Of a stretch of 64,000 nt of DNA, positions 12,869 to 39,386 are shown in pieces. The stretch is taken from positions 9,050,479 through 9,114,478 of the forward strand of contig NC_036450.1 of the NCBI RefSeq assembly GCF_002775205.1, given 5' to 3'. Position 1 is the first letter of the stretch; each line of letters opens with the position of its first letter. The position numbers were made by a program, and so were the translations under genes. The DNA comes from Xiphophorus maculatus (lineage: Eukaryota > Chordata > Actinopteri > Cyprinodontiformes > Poeciliidae). The notes below the pieces were generated by a model that searched no databases, was not told the DNA's origin, and saw nothing but the letters and a program-made list of their open reading frames with translations.

Positions 12869-13100
12869 TAAAAATTAAACTTAAACATTTTAAACATGAA
12901 ACTTTAATATGTGTCAGCTGTAAACAAAACTCCTAAAAATTAAACTATCAGCCAATTTTCAAAATAAACAGAGTTTTGAAGATATAATTTCACTTCTCAT
13001 TTTTGTATGAAACAGACATCTAAATGTCAGTCTGCCATGTTCAGAAATATAGTAAACAGCGCACACTTGTGGCCAACTATAGGAACTGTGAGCCTACAGT

Positions 13101-15713
13101 GGAATTATTGAAGCAAAACATGACCAAGAATTTTACAGAAAGGCAGTGATTGTTTATTTAAATAATGAACACGGTACAGTTTGAGTTTTGTTAGGGATTT
13201 TTGTGGTGGTTGACTTCTTATGGGACAAAAATAGTGTTTCAACATACTGGCATGCGTTTGTACTTTATATAACAATTTCAACAGCTCTTTAAAAATATTT
13301 TTACGCACAATAAGAAGAATTTTAGATTCAGTGAGTTCCGCTGTGTGGCTTGTGTTTTAGGTCATAGAAAATTTTAAAACTTGGAATTTGTGTTTATGTG
13401 TTGTGCTCTTAATTTTAAAAGCATAACTTAAACTTTGAAATCCTGTTTGGCATTACAAAAGGACACATACCACTCTGACCACATATTTCTCATGATAAGT
13501 TGAAATACACTCCTGATAGGCATCAATATTAAATGGCTGCATATATGGTGATGTATTTTATCTGTTTCCAGGACATGATAATGATACAGCAGTAACTGCA
13601 ATGAACCACAAAAACAAGAATTGGGTGCACAAGTTTGAATTTATTGTGAATTTGTTTTCATTAAAACTGAATTAAAATTAAACATATACTCTCAGTGTAT
13701 ACATACAAATGCTCTTATTAGGTTAATCCTGCCCTAAGACATAGCACTATAACCATATGCTTTTTGTAGCCATAAAAAGAAGCTTATGGAGTAATTATGA
13801 ATATTTGATCATTTTTCCAGGCCGAAATTGGAGAGTTAATTTAAATTGCTTAATTTCCTTCCTTGAACCTTAATTATCCCTGTTACAAAATACACTTTCA
13901 AGCTAGACTGGAGAACCCATTTGGAAAAGATAAATTTGAGACCAAATTTATGACATTCATCTTCATCAAGAATCTTCCAAAACTTATCACCCGAATTATA
14001 GCGTCTGAGCGTGCTCAACAAGGTGTACTGCTGCACCATAAAGACATTTAATGTGCATAGTACGAGTCTTAAAAACCAACATACATTTCAGAGAAACATG
14101 CAGGTACGAGTACAAAAACGTCCTTCCCTTTTCTTATACATTCAACACGGAAGTGCTGAACTAAAACGTGTGGAAGCATTAAATGTTAGCATCAACACTG
14201 TCAATAATCTATGTTAACTAGACACACATTCAGTCATTTTATCTACAACACTAAATGTTTGAAAACAAAATACAGAATGGGTGAAAAGGTAAAAAAAAAT
14301 GGGGGGGAAAAAATGAGGACATTTGTAATTGATTTCAGTAATTAAATTCTGCTTCTTTCCAGACGGACTGATGTTTCTGACCAAACACGTCAAAAGATAT
14401 GACATGCATAGATCTGTAAAAAGTCTGAATATTGGCACTATGCTTCCATCCTAACCTTATAGCAGCAGCCAGCTTTTATAGGTCAACAATAAGAACAAGA
14501 AATTGTTTGTCATTTACTTTGCAAACCTTTGCATTTATTTAAACGGTCTCTGTCTTTAAATAACATAAATCCAGTGAGACAAAACAAACACAAAAAAACT
14601 AGAAGGTTTCCTTTTTGATTTGAGGTTCTGTTGTCATCAAGTAAATCCTAAAACAGAATGCTGCAGGAACGTGTAAAACCCTGCCTTTATAGCACAGTAA
14701 AATACTTTGATTGAAATATTTAAGGAAACAACAACTTTTCACCAACACATTCTGCTCTTCTCACATGCAGACTTTAATATTCAGCTTACTGCATCTCACT
14801 GAGCTTTAAAATTGAGTGTAAACACCTAAAACAAAAACTCCTCACTTAACATGTCTGAAAGTACAAGTTTTAGCATATATAAAGGTCCTTTTTTCCTCCT
14901 ATGCCCTCCAAATGCAGTGACGACAAATGTGAACGTTCACACAGCACTACATTAACCATTTTAAATCATTTAAAGCTTTCTATTAATTGCAGTACACATC
15001 AAACTTAAAGTGTGGGAATTAAGATAAATATCTTGTAAAAATAATTGCATGCATTCAATGAAGTAAACATGTTTTAGCATCCCTTTTTCCTTATTTGGTA
15101 AACTGTACAGTCTTAAATATGTAACAAAACTGGGCACTGCCACTCTACCATACTCTGAACTTCGACAATCTTTGTCAGGAGGCATTCTCTGCCAAAGAGA
15201 AGGCCAGTTGTGATGGTGAACTCACATCCAAACATCCCCTTTTTTTCTCTCAGCACAGTACACCTGAAGATCTTATCAAGTAAAAACAAGTGGGGGATCT
15301 AGGGAATAGACTACATTAAAAACCTGAAACTGGACCATTGAAGCCTGAGACGAGGCATGCTGAGACTATAAATGCATGCAAGAGAGGAGGAGGAGAAGAG
15401 TAAGTCGAGGGAAAGGACGCAACATTTCAAGGTTTTATGGGGGTCAACCCCCTGGGAGGTTCACATACGACAGTCACAAATCCCCACCACCTCAAAGGTA
15501 AGCTGTACAAGAAGAGAAAAGATAACCATCGTCACAAAAATCATCACCAAAGTCCTTAAGATCATAAGTTCGTCCCTTCTTTTAAAATTCTTCGCATCCA
15601 ACGTAAAAAGTTAAAGTCCATAAGCGTTGACGGTCAGTTTAAAAGAGTAAAGGGGTGTCGTGTTGTGCAGTTACAGGCAGGAAGATATCAGTGTGCATAT
15701 AAAGCCGTTTCTA
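13101..15713 (-). other. probable camkk2 3'UTR and downstream region
   Basis: No coding exon is seen. The stretch follows the camkk2 stop at 15,714 in transcript direction. Minus-strand AATAAA hexamers occur at 14,534-14,539 and 13,153-13,158. Either could end the transcript, so the true 3' end is uncertain. Open frames here are short and unsupported. Confidence 0.45.
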
Positions 15714-26847
<11,134 letters not shown>

Positions 26848-26899
26848 GTTTTTTTTGTCGTCACAAAACTAGACAACTCCTCCATCAGACTGCATCCTC

Positions 26900-29800
26900 T
26901 AGGAGAACTGTACCTAAGAAAAAAAATTTGCACAAAACAAAAGGATGTTATTCTTGTTATAAGATTTATACAGATTCCTACCTCCCTAAGATATGCATTC
27001 TGTTTTTGATTTTTGTGATCAATGGGCATCTTAAATATTTTATATCAAACAATCAGAGTAAACAAACACAAAAAAAATGTTTTTAAATGATGATTCTATA
27101 TATTGAGAGAAGAACCTATCCAAACCAACCCTGTCCTGCTTTACTGAGAAACAGTCATTTACATTAAAAAAAATTTAAAAAACAATCTAAACTGTCTGAC
27201 TGACATGGCAGAAATAGAACTTTTTGGAAAGCTTTATAAATCTGGTGTAAAATTATTCCAATATTTCAGAAAGAACATCATAGCAACAATCACTGTGATG
27301 GCCTGAGGCTGTTCATTCATGCTTAAAAACCCTCCAGTGAAGCTGAATTAAAACAATTCTGTGAAAAAGAGAGGACTAAGCATCTCTTGATGGCTCTTGT
27401 TGCTGCCAAAAGCACCAAACTACTGATTATCTAATGTAGATTTGACTAATCTTTCTCCTTCATTAAATGAAATCATTGTAAAAATTGGATTTTGTATTTG
27501 TTTTCTGGTTTACAATCATAAATGACAGAAAAATGACAAATTATAGTGGTCTGGCTTTTGCTTTGAAGGTAAGTTCAATGCAGCATGATTCAAAGCTGAT
27601 ATTACGATATTATACTGTAGATTTCTTGAAGTTGAAACTGTAGCATATTTATTATACTGAGCACATCATGTTTATCATTTACCCGTCTCCTGTTATAAAA
27701 ACGTTTCAGAGTTTTCACTAAAATTCCTAGAATTGCCTAGAAGCTGTATCTACAACCTCTACTCTAAAAGGCACTTTCATGCCATATCATTAAGAATTAA
27801 GTGTCGACACTCAGAAAAATAATTTGTGCTTGACTGACTTCCTGTCTGTTGCTTTTTGATTTTAGATTGGGGGTTTTTTCCACACAAGCTGACAACACAC
27901 TTTTTTCTAATCTTGGAGCTTCCGCCATCAGTCACATTATCTGGTATACAAAATGTTAATCTTCAACTGTGTTTATTCTATTTAGTGTACTATATTTTAA
28001 GGGAAGTATAAAATCTCCAAAACGCACTGCCAGTGGAGTAGGATTTTTTTTGTGTGTATAAAATTATGTTTCTGCAATAAAATCCTGATTTATTAAAATA
28101 ATGGAGGCATTCTGAGTTAAAAGCAAAATAAATTTTGGCAGACTTAAAATGGTCCATTTTTTTCTGCTAACATGGACAGAGTTGACAGTTAAATTTTCAG
28201 CCTTGCATCTTGCGTTATTTGCAATCTGGAAAAAGTTATAAAGAATGAAAGAATAGTTTTCAACCATTTCCAGACTCCTGACTGATTCAACATTTTTGCT
28301 TCTAGTTTGATACCTAATGGCATGTTGATTTTTGTTAGGTTAGGTATACAAAAACAAATAAATATTCCTTCCGAGACGTAGGTCTGCACATTCTGTCACA
28401 AATTGTTATTGCAATATCATTGTGACCAATAGACACATAGTGAAGAGGTGCCTAGACCAGCAACTCAGTCCTGCTCTGTAGAAGCCACTGACCTTCAATT
28501 AGACGTTTCTCCGTCAAGTCCTATAGTAATTATAAAATTCAACCCATATTATCATTTCTTGCATGTTTTTCTAATATCATGGAGTGAAAAGTAAGAGTTT
28601 CCCCATCTGAGTCATGATTCCTTTGGTTTCAGTCTCTTGTGTACTTTTCTTTTTTGAAGTGTGGCCAACCAGACGGATCAACTGGAAAGTGGAAGACAAA
28701 CTCAGTAGTAAGAGGTACGAAATGAATTGGATGGCAGTATAGTTTACATATGCAAATACATATCTCTAGTAGGGACATGATATTGCATATACAGAGCTGA
28801 AGTATCACAAACCAGATGCTTTTCACCTACAACATAACCTAAGTAGACATTTTGTTTTCATTTGAACCCTCAATAGAGTCTTGACTTTTTCCCCACACGC
28901 CTTATAATGAACTAATTAATTCATCTGAACACTTTTAGATGCACCAATTTCAGCTCTGGTAAGCAGATACAAAGTGGTGCATCTGAAGGAGCAACACTGG
29001 CGTACGCTTTTGATGTCAGTTATAAAACATGATTAATTATTATCTCTACAGCATTTAATGAGGACCGTGTTTTTTTTCTTGTTTGCATAATTTAAGACCA
29101 CAATTTCTATCTCCAAGTCCACTCATGCTTTTCATACGCTCATTTACCGAGGAATGAGGAGAAGAGAAAAGTGGAGGAGGAAGAAAAATCTACATAATTT
29201 TTGTTGGATTGTTTTTAAGAGGATTGTGGTCATGGAAGCATGATAAACTGATGTAGCAGAGGACAAATAAAGCTATGAGGTAAACATAACAGTGTGCGAG
29301 CTAGCCGAGAGTTAAATGAGGATGATATGTGGGAGAGACGCCCAATTAAGGTGCCATCAGGCTAAGATTAGATTCAAGTCCTGTAAAACACCAGCAGATG
29401 CTGAAAAGCTCCAGATGCTGTACTTAGCCTCTTAGACCCAAAGTCACATGAGTTGACCTGGACAATCTGGGCATGAGGGGAGAGGAAAGCAGGACTTATC
29501 ATAGAACGTGGGGCGGAAAGGTAAAAGAGGGGGTCCGAGGTATGTAGTGCAGTAATTATGACATAGATGTGGTCCTGCAGACATACCAGTTCAACACACA
29601 GCCATCTGGAGCAGTGGAGCATCCCAAGCTTCATTAAGTGATACACAGGGCAACAGAGTCAGCGGTGTGTGGAATCATGCAGGAGATAAGCTGCAGTAAA
29701 TGCAAGAAAGGATCTAATAGATTAACTTAAGTGCAGTGTTATCACACGGCTGAGAACAGAGCCAGTCATGTATCCCTTAACCTGCTACAAGAGCACCAAG

Positions 29801-31120
29801 TTTTAATGAAAAACAACGGCATCTCACCCTAATTTGATGTCAAATATTTAAGGATTTTTAATTATGGCAATATAAATGTGTTGATTTCCAAACTATTCAG
29901 AAGTGAGTTGTTAGATTAAAGCCGATTGTGAACAGTTTAAATGCCACACAATATGGTGAGAGGTCACTTATAAGAAAGATTGTACTTTTTATATGAATCC
30001 ATGTCTTTTTATCTGTAACATCTGTGTAAAACTGGGAACATACTATTGATTGCAGTTCATTAACATGTTTTAGTATTCAGCCATAAGTCAGTAAATATTC
30101 AATTTTTAGAGTTAGAAATCATTAAATTTAACATGTGAAATATATTTACATTTAACCTAAATGATGTATATTTTACCAATTATTTCCAAATATTTCCTGT
30201 CATATCTCACTTGGGTTAGCTCAATTGTGGAAAATTTTGAAATACGTTGACCTATATAAGAATCTGTCACACAATAACAATACATAAGAAGAATATGGAA
30301 TCATGTTGCTTTTATTCTGCTTATAAGAAAAGAAATAAAGGTAAATGAAATTCATTCTTCCAGAAAGTACGACTAAAGTGTAATGGTTTTCTATCCAGCT
30401 GACTGACAATGCAGGATAAAGGCTGTGGAAAGAAGGCGTGAAATATGCTTCAAACAACGGCAAAGAAATTATAATCCCTGCCTCATTTTCCTGCTTCTGC
30501 TCTCCATTGCTGAGTGATGGCATAGACCGGTTACTGGCATCAAGTTGCTGTTTTAAACCAAAAGTGTTCGACACTAGTCTGCCTCTAAAATAAACCTAAA
30601 TGGAAATATAGCTTGATGACAACATTTGGGATAGAATGTTATGCAACTTTAGATTCTCATTGCAACTATTGTTACATAATATAGTAGGCAGAGATATTTC
30701 AGTTTAGACTGTTGACAGGCTGAAAACGTGCAATTTCACCTGCAAACATAAACAAATGACTTGCCAATTATGAGCCGCGTTCAATGAAATGTCTCGCGTT
30801 TCTGGTGACATATAAGCGAACTTGCATTAATAATGCAACTTGTTAAATTCATTTCAAAGCTAAATGTGCCAAAGGGCGTCTTTGCTGCCAAAATTGAAGC
30901 GAATGTTACGGTTGTTTACGGTACCAGCGAGCCAACTCCTCTCCAAAGCTCAAAGTCAAGCGGCTCGGCTAACGTTAGCAGCTGCTTCGGATGTCAACAT
31001 ACAGATGTTGCTGTAACGGGCGTCAATGATGATAGTAACGATTCCAGCGCTTAAAAGAAGCTTCCACTCGATAGCAAAGCCATTGAATCAATCAAAAACA
31101 TACAATCTGGTGTTATTTGG
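26900..31120 (-). other. camkk2: camkk2 first intron
   Basis: About 4.2 kb with no supported exon. It contains a diverged repeat near 27,855-28,100 related to sequence at 7485-7620. A short CpG-retaining open frame at 30,833-31,054 on the plus strand lies close to the promoter and is treated under findings. Confidence 0.6.
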
Positions 31121-31127
31121 GTCTTAC

Positions 31128-31260
31128 CTCTCCGTGCAACTTGGGGGCGTAGAATCAGAAATGTGAGGTTCCTTCTTCCAGCTGAGGTGTTACAGTAGCT
31201 GCTGCCAGCTAGCTAGCTTTGAGAGAGACGGGAAATGTAGCAGACTGACAGCCGATGTTG
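31128..31260 (-). promoter_or_regulatory. camkk2: probable camkk2 5'UTR exon 1 and promoter region
   Basis: On the minus strand a donor GAG|GTAAGAC falls at 31,128/31,127, at the 3' edge of a locally CpG-containing stretch. The next minus-strand exon is the camkk2 start exon near 26.85 kb, so this is the natural noncoding first exon. The transcription start is not defined. The upper limit is a guess. Confidence 0.5.
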
Positions 31261-31829
31261 TGATGGAGCGGTCGACAGCGCAAGTCCAGAGCTTCACACG
31301 AAGGGGATACTGACAGCATGCATTTATTTACATAACGTTGAGAAATGCACTCAGAGAAATGAGATTCAGAAGCAGAAGCAGTGTATGCTGCCCCTCATTG
31401 TTTTCATTTGTCTCACGACTTTAGGAAAATACTTCATGGTTCTTAATTTCTGATCTACAAAGCACGGCCAACACCGCCTCCTGTTGATGAGCTGGAGAAT
31501 TGCACTCGTTGGCAACGTATTTTTAACTTACATTTAAATGCACTCTGAATACACACTTTTTTCAATTTCACTCTGTCAAAGCCACAACAACTTTTATGTT
31601 TGAACAGATTAAATCATTTTGGCTACCTTAATGTTTTGGAGCAATCTTGCTCAAATTAAAGTAGTCTTTAATTGATGCTTGTCTGTATTAACATTTTTTA
31701 AGGATTCTTCATATCATTAGGACTTTTTATGAAAGTAATGTTATGAACTTCAGTTTTCTTTGAATTTTACATCATTAATCAACACAAAATAGCAAATATA
31801 ATTTTGCAGTGGAAGGAAAAGAATTTGGT

Positions 31830-31857
<28 letters not shown>
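31830..31857. repeat. (AT)n microsatellite
   Basis: An uninterrupted alternating TA run of about 28 bases, immediately left of a long hairpin. It lies between the 5' end of camkk2 and the 3' end of snrpd3. Confidence 0.95.
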
Positions 31858-31860
<3 letters not shown>

Positions 31861-31863
<3 letters not shown>

Positions 31864-31916
31864 AGGGGAAGAATACAAACTCAGATTGTAATCTGAGTTT
31901 GTATTCTTCCCCTTTT
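31861..31916. repeat. perfect 27-bp-arm inverted repeat
   Basis: The left arm 31,861-31,887 begins AAAAGGGGAAGAATAC. The right arm 31,890-31,916 is its exact reverse complement. Only two bases (GT) separate them. Nothing in the arms looks like a gene or a terminal repeat of a known family. Confidence 0.95.
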
Positions 31917-32246
31917 ACTGTTGTAACCTTAAATGAGATGCAGTACATTCTTTGGAGGCAACATAAGCAAGCATAGTTCATACCGGTGTAATCTTATTTT
32001 GATTAAAATAGTATTTTTGTGAAGCCACAGTAGTATTTCAGATCAGCTAAGAAGATTTAGCCAATCTGATGACTGTACCTGAGTCGTTGATTTTGTCCAC
32101 AATTTGATAGCTAAAAATCTCAGTTTGCTGTTGTGTTTAAATGGTAATTTTAGCTTTTCAAATGTTTAATATAAATGAAAGCAGCTCTCACCAAAATATC
32201 AAGTCTCGAAGAAACAGACTAAGTAAGAGTTGTAAACGCAAAGATG

Positions 32247-32252
32247 TTTATT
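32247..32252 (-). terminator. snrpd3: probable snrpd3 poly(A) signal
   Basis: Minus-strand AATAAA about 110 bases after the stop codon, the expected distance for this short 3'UTR. Confidence 0.6.
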
Positions 32253-32362
32253 TCCATACAAAATAAAAATCAAAGTGAGGAATTGCAAAAGCACAAAATA
32301 CCAGAGAATCGCAAATTATTTCAAATCCAAAGACGACTAAATGAAACAAGAACAAAGGAAAG

Positions 32363-34580
<2,218 letters not shown>

Positions 34581-35777
34581 TTTTTAACAGTCTTCCTGAA
34601 ATACAACACAAAGCAAATACTTTATTATATCTGCTGCTCTATTATAAAATAAAATCCTTTATTCAGTTCTCTAAAGAAATTCAATGGATCAGCAGCTAGG
34701 TGACAGGCCAATGGAAAACACACACACACCTCTACAAGTTGGTAATAATGAATAAAAAGTTAACAGTCTAATGTCAAATATACAGCAGAAATCCATAGTT
34801 ACAAAAATACATGCAGATCCTACAAAAAGATGATTTAAAAAAAATAAAGTTTACCGTTGCACACAACAACAAAAAAAGTGTGACAGCAAATGTCAATCTG
34901 CTGACTTTTAAATTTCTGATACTTCTAAGCAGAAGTTGGCTGCCAAATTTGTCCTGGAATATCTAAATGAGGCAGCAACTCCACCAATAAACATGCACCT
35001 ATATTTTTCTTTCCTCATGTGCAAAATATATGGACTAAAATATTGAATTAACTAGTAGTTAAAGTCAGGGTTACTAACTTGTGAGTGAAAATTGGAGTTA
35101 CATAAAATTGTAGGGGCAGTCTGTCGAGAAAAAAAAGATAAAACTTATGCCCAAACAGCACTCAATAAACACAAAAAGACCAATTTTAAGTTACACGTTA
35201 CAATTTTATTCACATTGTTAATACATGTCTTGAAATAAGTGCAAACACCAAAAATGAATAAAAGCGTATAAATGTTGCTTCCAACAAGAGGTCATTCTTC
35301 ATGGAGGATAGGATTTACGGTTTCATTAGCAAATATTAAAGAGCCATCTCAGCTCTACTATGAAAAAGGTTGAATCATTCAAAAATAATAATCACTAATA
35401 ATACTCTTTAGCATGAAGCAATTACAACTCCCGTAGAAAAACTTAATCTGTGAACTTTAGGTGAAAAGTCGACTGCTAACAACGTTAGCCGCAACAGCTA
35501 ACTATGCTAAGGTACAACTCTTACTTACCAAACAGAAAATCCTCCAGATAATGTACATTTAAAGTTGATAATAAATAAAAGACGCTGAACAATTAGACAG
35601 TTTCACACGTTCCACTTTAAATTATATCCCCTTATTTATAAAAAAAAATAACCAAACGGAGCCATGAAAGCAATTGAATTAGCTTCAAAATTCTAACTAA
35701 TGTCCAAATTGTGCTTACGTAAAAACAAGCCAGAGGCAATTTTCTTAACAACAATGAAGATAAAATTGTGCATTTAC

Positions 35778-35930
35778 CTTGGGTTTGCCTTGAAAACAGG
35801 TTATCTTCTTGATATTTTTGCTGTAGTAATTCTGCAACGTGCGCTTGTCGCTATTACAGCGCCTTTTGAGCCTTTTCCTGCTACCCACAAAGCAACGAGG
35901 GGTCAACATAAGTGTTTCCTGTAGCGCTTA
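35778..35930 (-). promoter_or_regulatory. snrpd3: probable snrpd3 5'UTR exon and promoter
   Basis: A minus-strand donor AAG|GTAAAT lies at 35,778/35,777. A second possible donor, GTAAGT, lies at about 35,530. The stretch has more CpG than its surroundings. The transcription start is not defined. Confidence 0.45.
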
Positions 35931-38847
35931 CTGCAAAGCATTGTGGGATAAAGAGTTTTTTCTAACACAAAACGTAACCTTTTTAGGTAGGTACAAAAAA
36001 GTATGATTGGCAAGAATGTAGATCAGAATATTTTTTAACTTATAATTTTTGATAACAGCTGTTGTTATCTAGAACAATTGGTCAGCAGTTGGTGAAGGCG
36101 GTGAGTTTGTTTTAACACCCTGGGGACGAAAAGTTATAATTGTATGGAGTCTTCCTCACCTGATTGGAGGAGAACTTAACATTTTTCTACCTCCTATACT
36201 GCCCTTCGCAGCTTTGTCAGTCATTATAAATACTTGAGAATTGTGACTGCCTTTCTATTAAACTCGATATACTTTAGAGGAATTGGTTTAAAGAAAAAAA
36301 GAAGTTGAAACAGAAACAGAGCGTTTAATATGGAAATCAGTTTGGATTTTTTTGAGGCCAAAAGGAGACAGGTTGTTGCCAGCCAAGCTTCAAGTCTAAT
36401 TATGGCAATCTCCTGTAATGCATTCCTTTACCAGATCCCTACATGCTCCGATACTCTTCATTATGGAGCATAGAAATTTAACTCAAAACCTGGTACATTT
36501 TTGTGATCTGCAGGTTTAAATAAATTCTTCAAAATTCAGATGCAGCCATAATAGATTGCAGGTACATTTTCCAAACTTTCTTAACTCTGTTAACCCTGAT
36601 CTGTTTTTTAGTCTTCCTGTAGTATTTTCCTGCCTGCTTTATTGTTACAGTATGTGTTTATAGCTTTCTGTCTTGTCTGGTTGCTCTTCCAAAAGACACC
36701 TTTGATCTTAATGAGTTCTTTACTGGTTAAATAAAAGGAAAAATTAAATGATGAATTACATATTTTATTGGTAATAATTCAATGGCCCATATGAGATACA
36801 TATAACCAGGAAATGAGATGCATTGCCGAACTCATTAACCACAAACTGGAGGTTTACTTAGCTGTAGATAGTTACTCATGCATGAATGGTAAACATGGGT
36901 CATTTTGCTTCCTCTGGAACCAACCAAGCCACACAACGCTTATATAGTTTTATTTTATTATTATTATTATAAGAAGTGCATTAGTCCTTAACTACTTTTT
37001 TCCCCATGCTGAAATTAGGCTTGTCAAAGTCAGTTATTTATTTAAGATGGATTTAAAAAAGAAAAAAAAAGCTTCAGTCAGAGTGTAAATGTAAATAACA
37101 ACACACAAAAAAAACATCCATAGAAAGGAACGTCTGATACAGTAGCACCGATTTGCATCTTCTTTCTGAAAGGACACAAAACAATTTTTCATCGTGACAC
37201 AGTTATGGTTCATGGTTGACATTTACAGCTTTATGAGATTCCATAAAGAGGCTGAAAGGGATCCCATCAAGGTGCCACGTGAAACTTTTATTCTCTTGAA
37301 AAAATAACATTTGAATCTGACATGACCACCTAATTTTCATGCAGCCTATAAAAATAAATAATTAAAACAGGATTGTTTGATCCATTTAAATACCACATTT
37401 ACATGTACATGATGACAAGGTTTGTCAAGCTACCGATATGCATAGGATTTGAATGCACACATATAGCACGTGTTATATAGAAGCCAAGTAATGTTTATTT
37501 TGGGAGATGTGTGTCTGGGATTGCTGTGAGGCACATAAAAGTCGCCTAATGTGGGTTTTTGCCACAGAGGAAGGGGTTTTTAATGGGGAAGGAGAAAGCA
37601 TAATGGGATAATAAAAGACATCATCAAATGAACCTTCATTTGATTTTCATTGCATTTGGATCATTGACTGGCGTCAGCAGCCAGGCTACTCTGTAAACAC
37701 CTCTTGGATTGTAGTCTATGGTCATGTGCATGGAATTTACTTGTGTGTATATGTGTGTTTCTATTGTTCTTTATGTGTGCAAGTCTGATTCAGAAATTAG
37801 TGACCTAACACGTCTATAGAGAGTTTGCAAAGTTCTAACAAACCTAATGTTTCATTAGGTAAAAGGTAATTTCAGTGCCTGTTATTTGTGTAACATAGAT
37901 GCTGAACAGGTAACTGTTGCTTGTTGCCTGGCAGTTATTTAATTATTGATCAAGCTATTGATATACAAACATTTAATTACTGTAAAAGGGAGCTTTGCTT
38001 AAATGAATGTATTTATGTCTTACTCAAGAAACAGAGACTAAGACCACTGATTACAATTCTGAATATAATGATCTATGTTCGTAATATGCAGCCTATAAAC
38101 CACATTATCCATGGAAGTATTTGTGTGTTTGACAACAAAACACCAAACAATTCTTTTATTCATGTTTGAACAGAAAGGAAGTGTCTGATTATACATGACA
38201 CGATCCAGCTTTGTAAGAAATGCTGTTTGAGTGTTTGAAAGTTAAAGTACAATGAATGACACGGTACACTACAGGGCTGACCGAAGATTTGTACAGTTAT
38301 TGACATCAGTGATAAAAATGTGTAAAAAGCTTCAATTTGGTTACATTTGTTCAGTAGGGTGGAATACATGTTAAGAAATGTTTTTGTCAAAATTGTTCTT
38401 ACAAAAACTTCCCAGCACCCTTGCTGTCAAGGGTCAAGATGAAAGTCTTCTTTTGTAATGTTTAGCAAGGTTTTGAGCCAACATTTACATGGGGGGTCAA
38501 TGAAAGTATGAAGTGGTTTGAATAATTGATCACTTAAGAGATTGATCATTGGACCAATCGTAATTTTCTGTATGGGTTTGAAGCAGGACACCTTTGGGTA
38601 ACTGGTTTTGTTGATACAGTATTTATTTAGTAAACCCATTTGAGTCCAAAAAAAAAAAAAACCCTTTGAGCAAAGGCCCAGGTAGCACACACACTGCCTG
38701 ATCAAAATCAAAATTTTTATGTTTAGAGTAGTGAAACAATATTTTTTTAAACTTCTTTGCAGGGTCTAAAAAATTGTTATCACTATATAGATTATTGTTT
38801 TGTTCACATTATGATTTAACATTTTTGCTTTTTCTTACTGTATACAG
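35931..38847. other. intergenic DNA between snrpd3 and adora2a
   Basis: About 2.9 kb without a supported exon. Only short low-complexity runs, such as TTATTATTATTATTA near 36,957, stand out. The adora2a 3'UTR may reach into the right end: a minus-strand AATAAA lies at 38,622-38,627. Confidence 0.55.
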
Positions 38848-39073
38848 CATGGGTGTCAAACACCAGTCCTGGAGGGCCACTGCCCTGCAACTTTTAGATG
38901 TGACTCTGCTGCACCACACCTGAATAGAATAATTAGGTCATTAGCAAGGCTCTGGAGAACTGATCTACACAAGGAGGAGGTAATTAAGCCATTTCATTCC
39001 AGTGTTTTGTACCTGTGGCACATCTAAAAACTGCAGGACAGTGGCCCTTGAGGACTGGAGTTTGACAACCCTG
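38848..39073. mobile_element. hAT-type MITE with 8-bp target-site duplication
   Basis: A 226-bp element. The left end is CATGGGTGTCAAACACCAGT. The right end on the reverse strand is CAGGGTTGTCAAACTCCAGT. Both are followed by CCT and GGGCCACTG-like text. It is flanked by the identical octamer GTATACAG at 38,840-38,847 and 39,074-39,081. The 8-bp duplication and short terminal repeats mark a nonautonomous hAT element. It lies about 310 bp beyond the adora2a stop and may fall within its 3'UTR. Confidence 0.88.
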
Positions 39074-39386
39074 GTATACAGCCTACATTCATTTTTGAAA
39101 ACAGACATTTCCACGGATGTCACTTAAACAATATGCAGAGAAAATATAAGCATCAACTCATATTGAAAAGCTTTCTGCTTTAAGCATCTTTATATTCATG
39201 TAGCCTGACCTTCAGCTGAAATTTGGCTCATGTAGAAAATAAAAGTCTAGAGTAAATAAAAACAGGTCTTATGCTACAAGGAAGAAATAGCTATTCTGTT
39301 CAGTGTTTTTTTGTTGTTGAAGAAATTGTCTTCACAGGATTAAGAGTCTCGTGCTGGCGGGAAAAATGTATATATGAACGTAAATG

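Larger units (their letters stand above)
9491..13100. other. intergenic DNA with dispersed repeats
   Basis: No exon of a recognised gene was found on either strand. The stretch lies between the 3' ends of two convergent genes, the left-edge gene (plus) and camkk2 (minus). Repeat pieces are listed separately. The rest is AT-rich unique-looking sequence. Confidence 0.6.

Noticed and set aside
30221-30574. 117-codon minus-strand frame in camkk2 intron 1
   Set aside because: AT-rich and low-complexity, and not supported by splice sites or similarity to any family I know.
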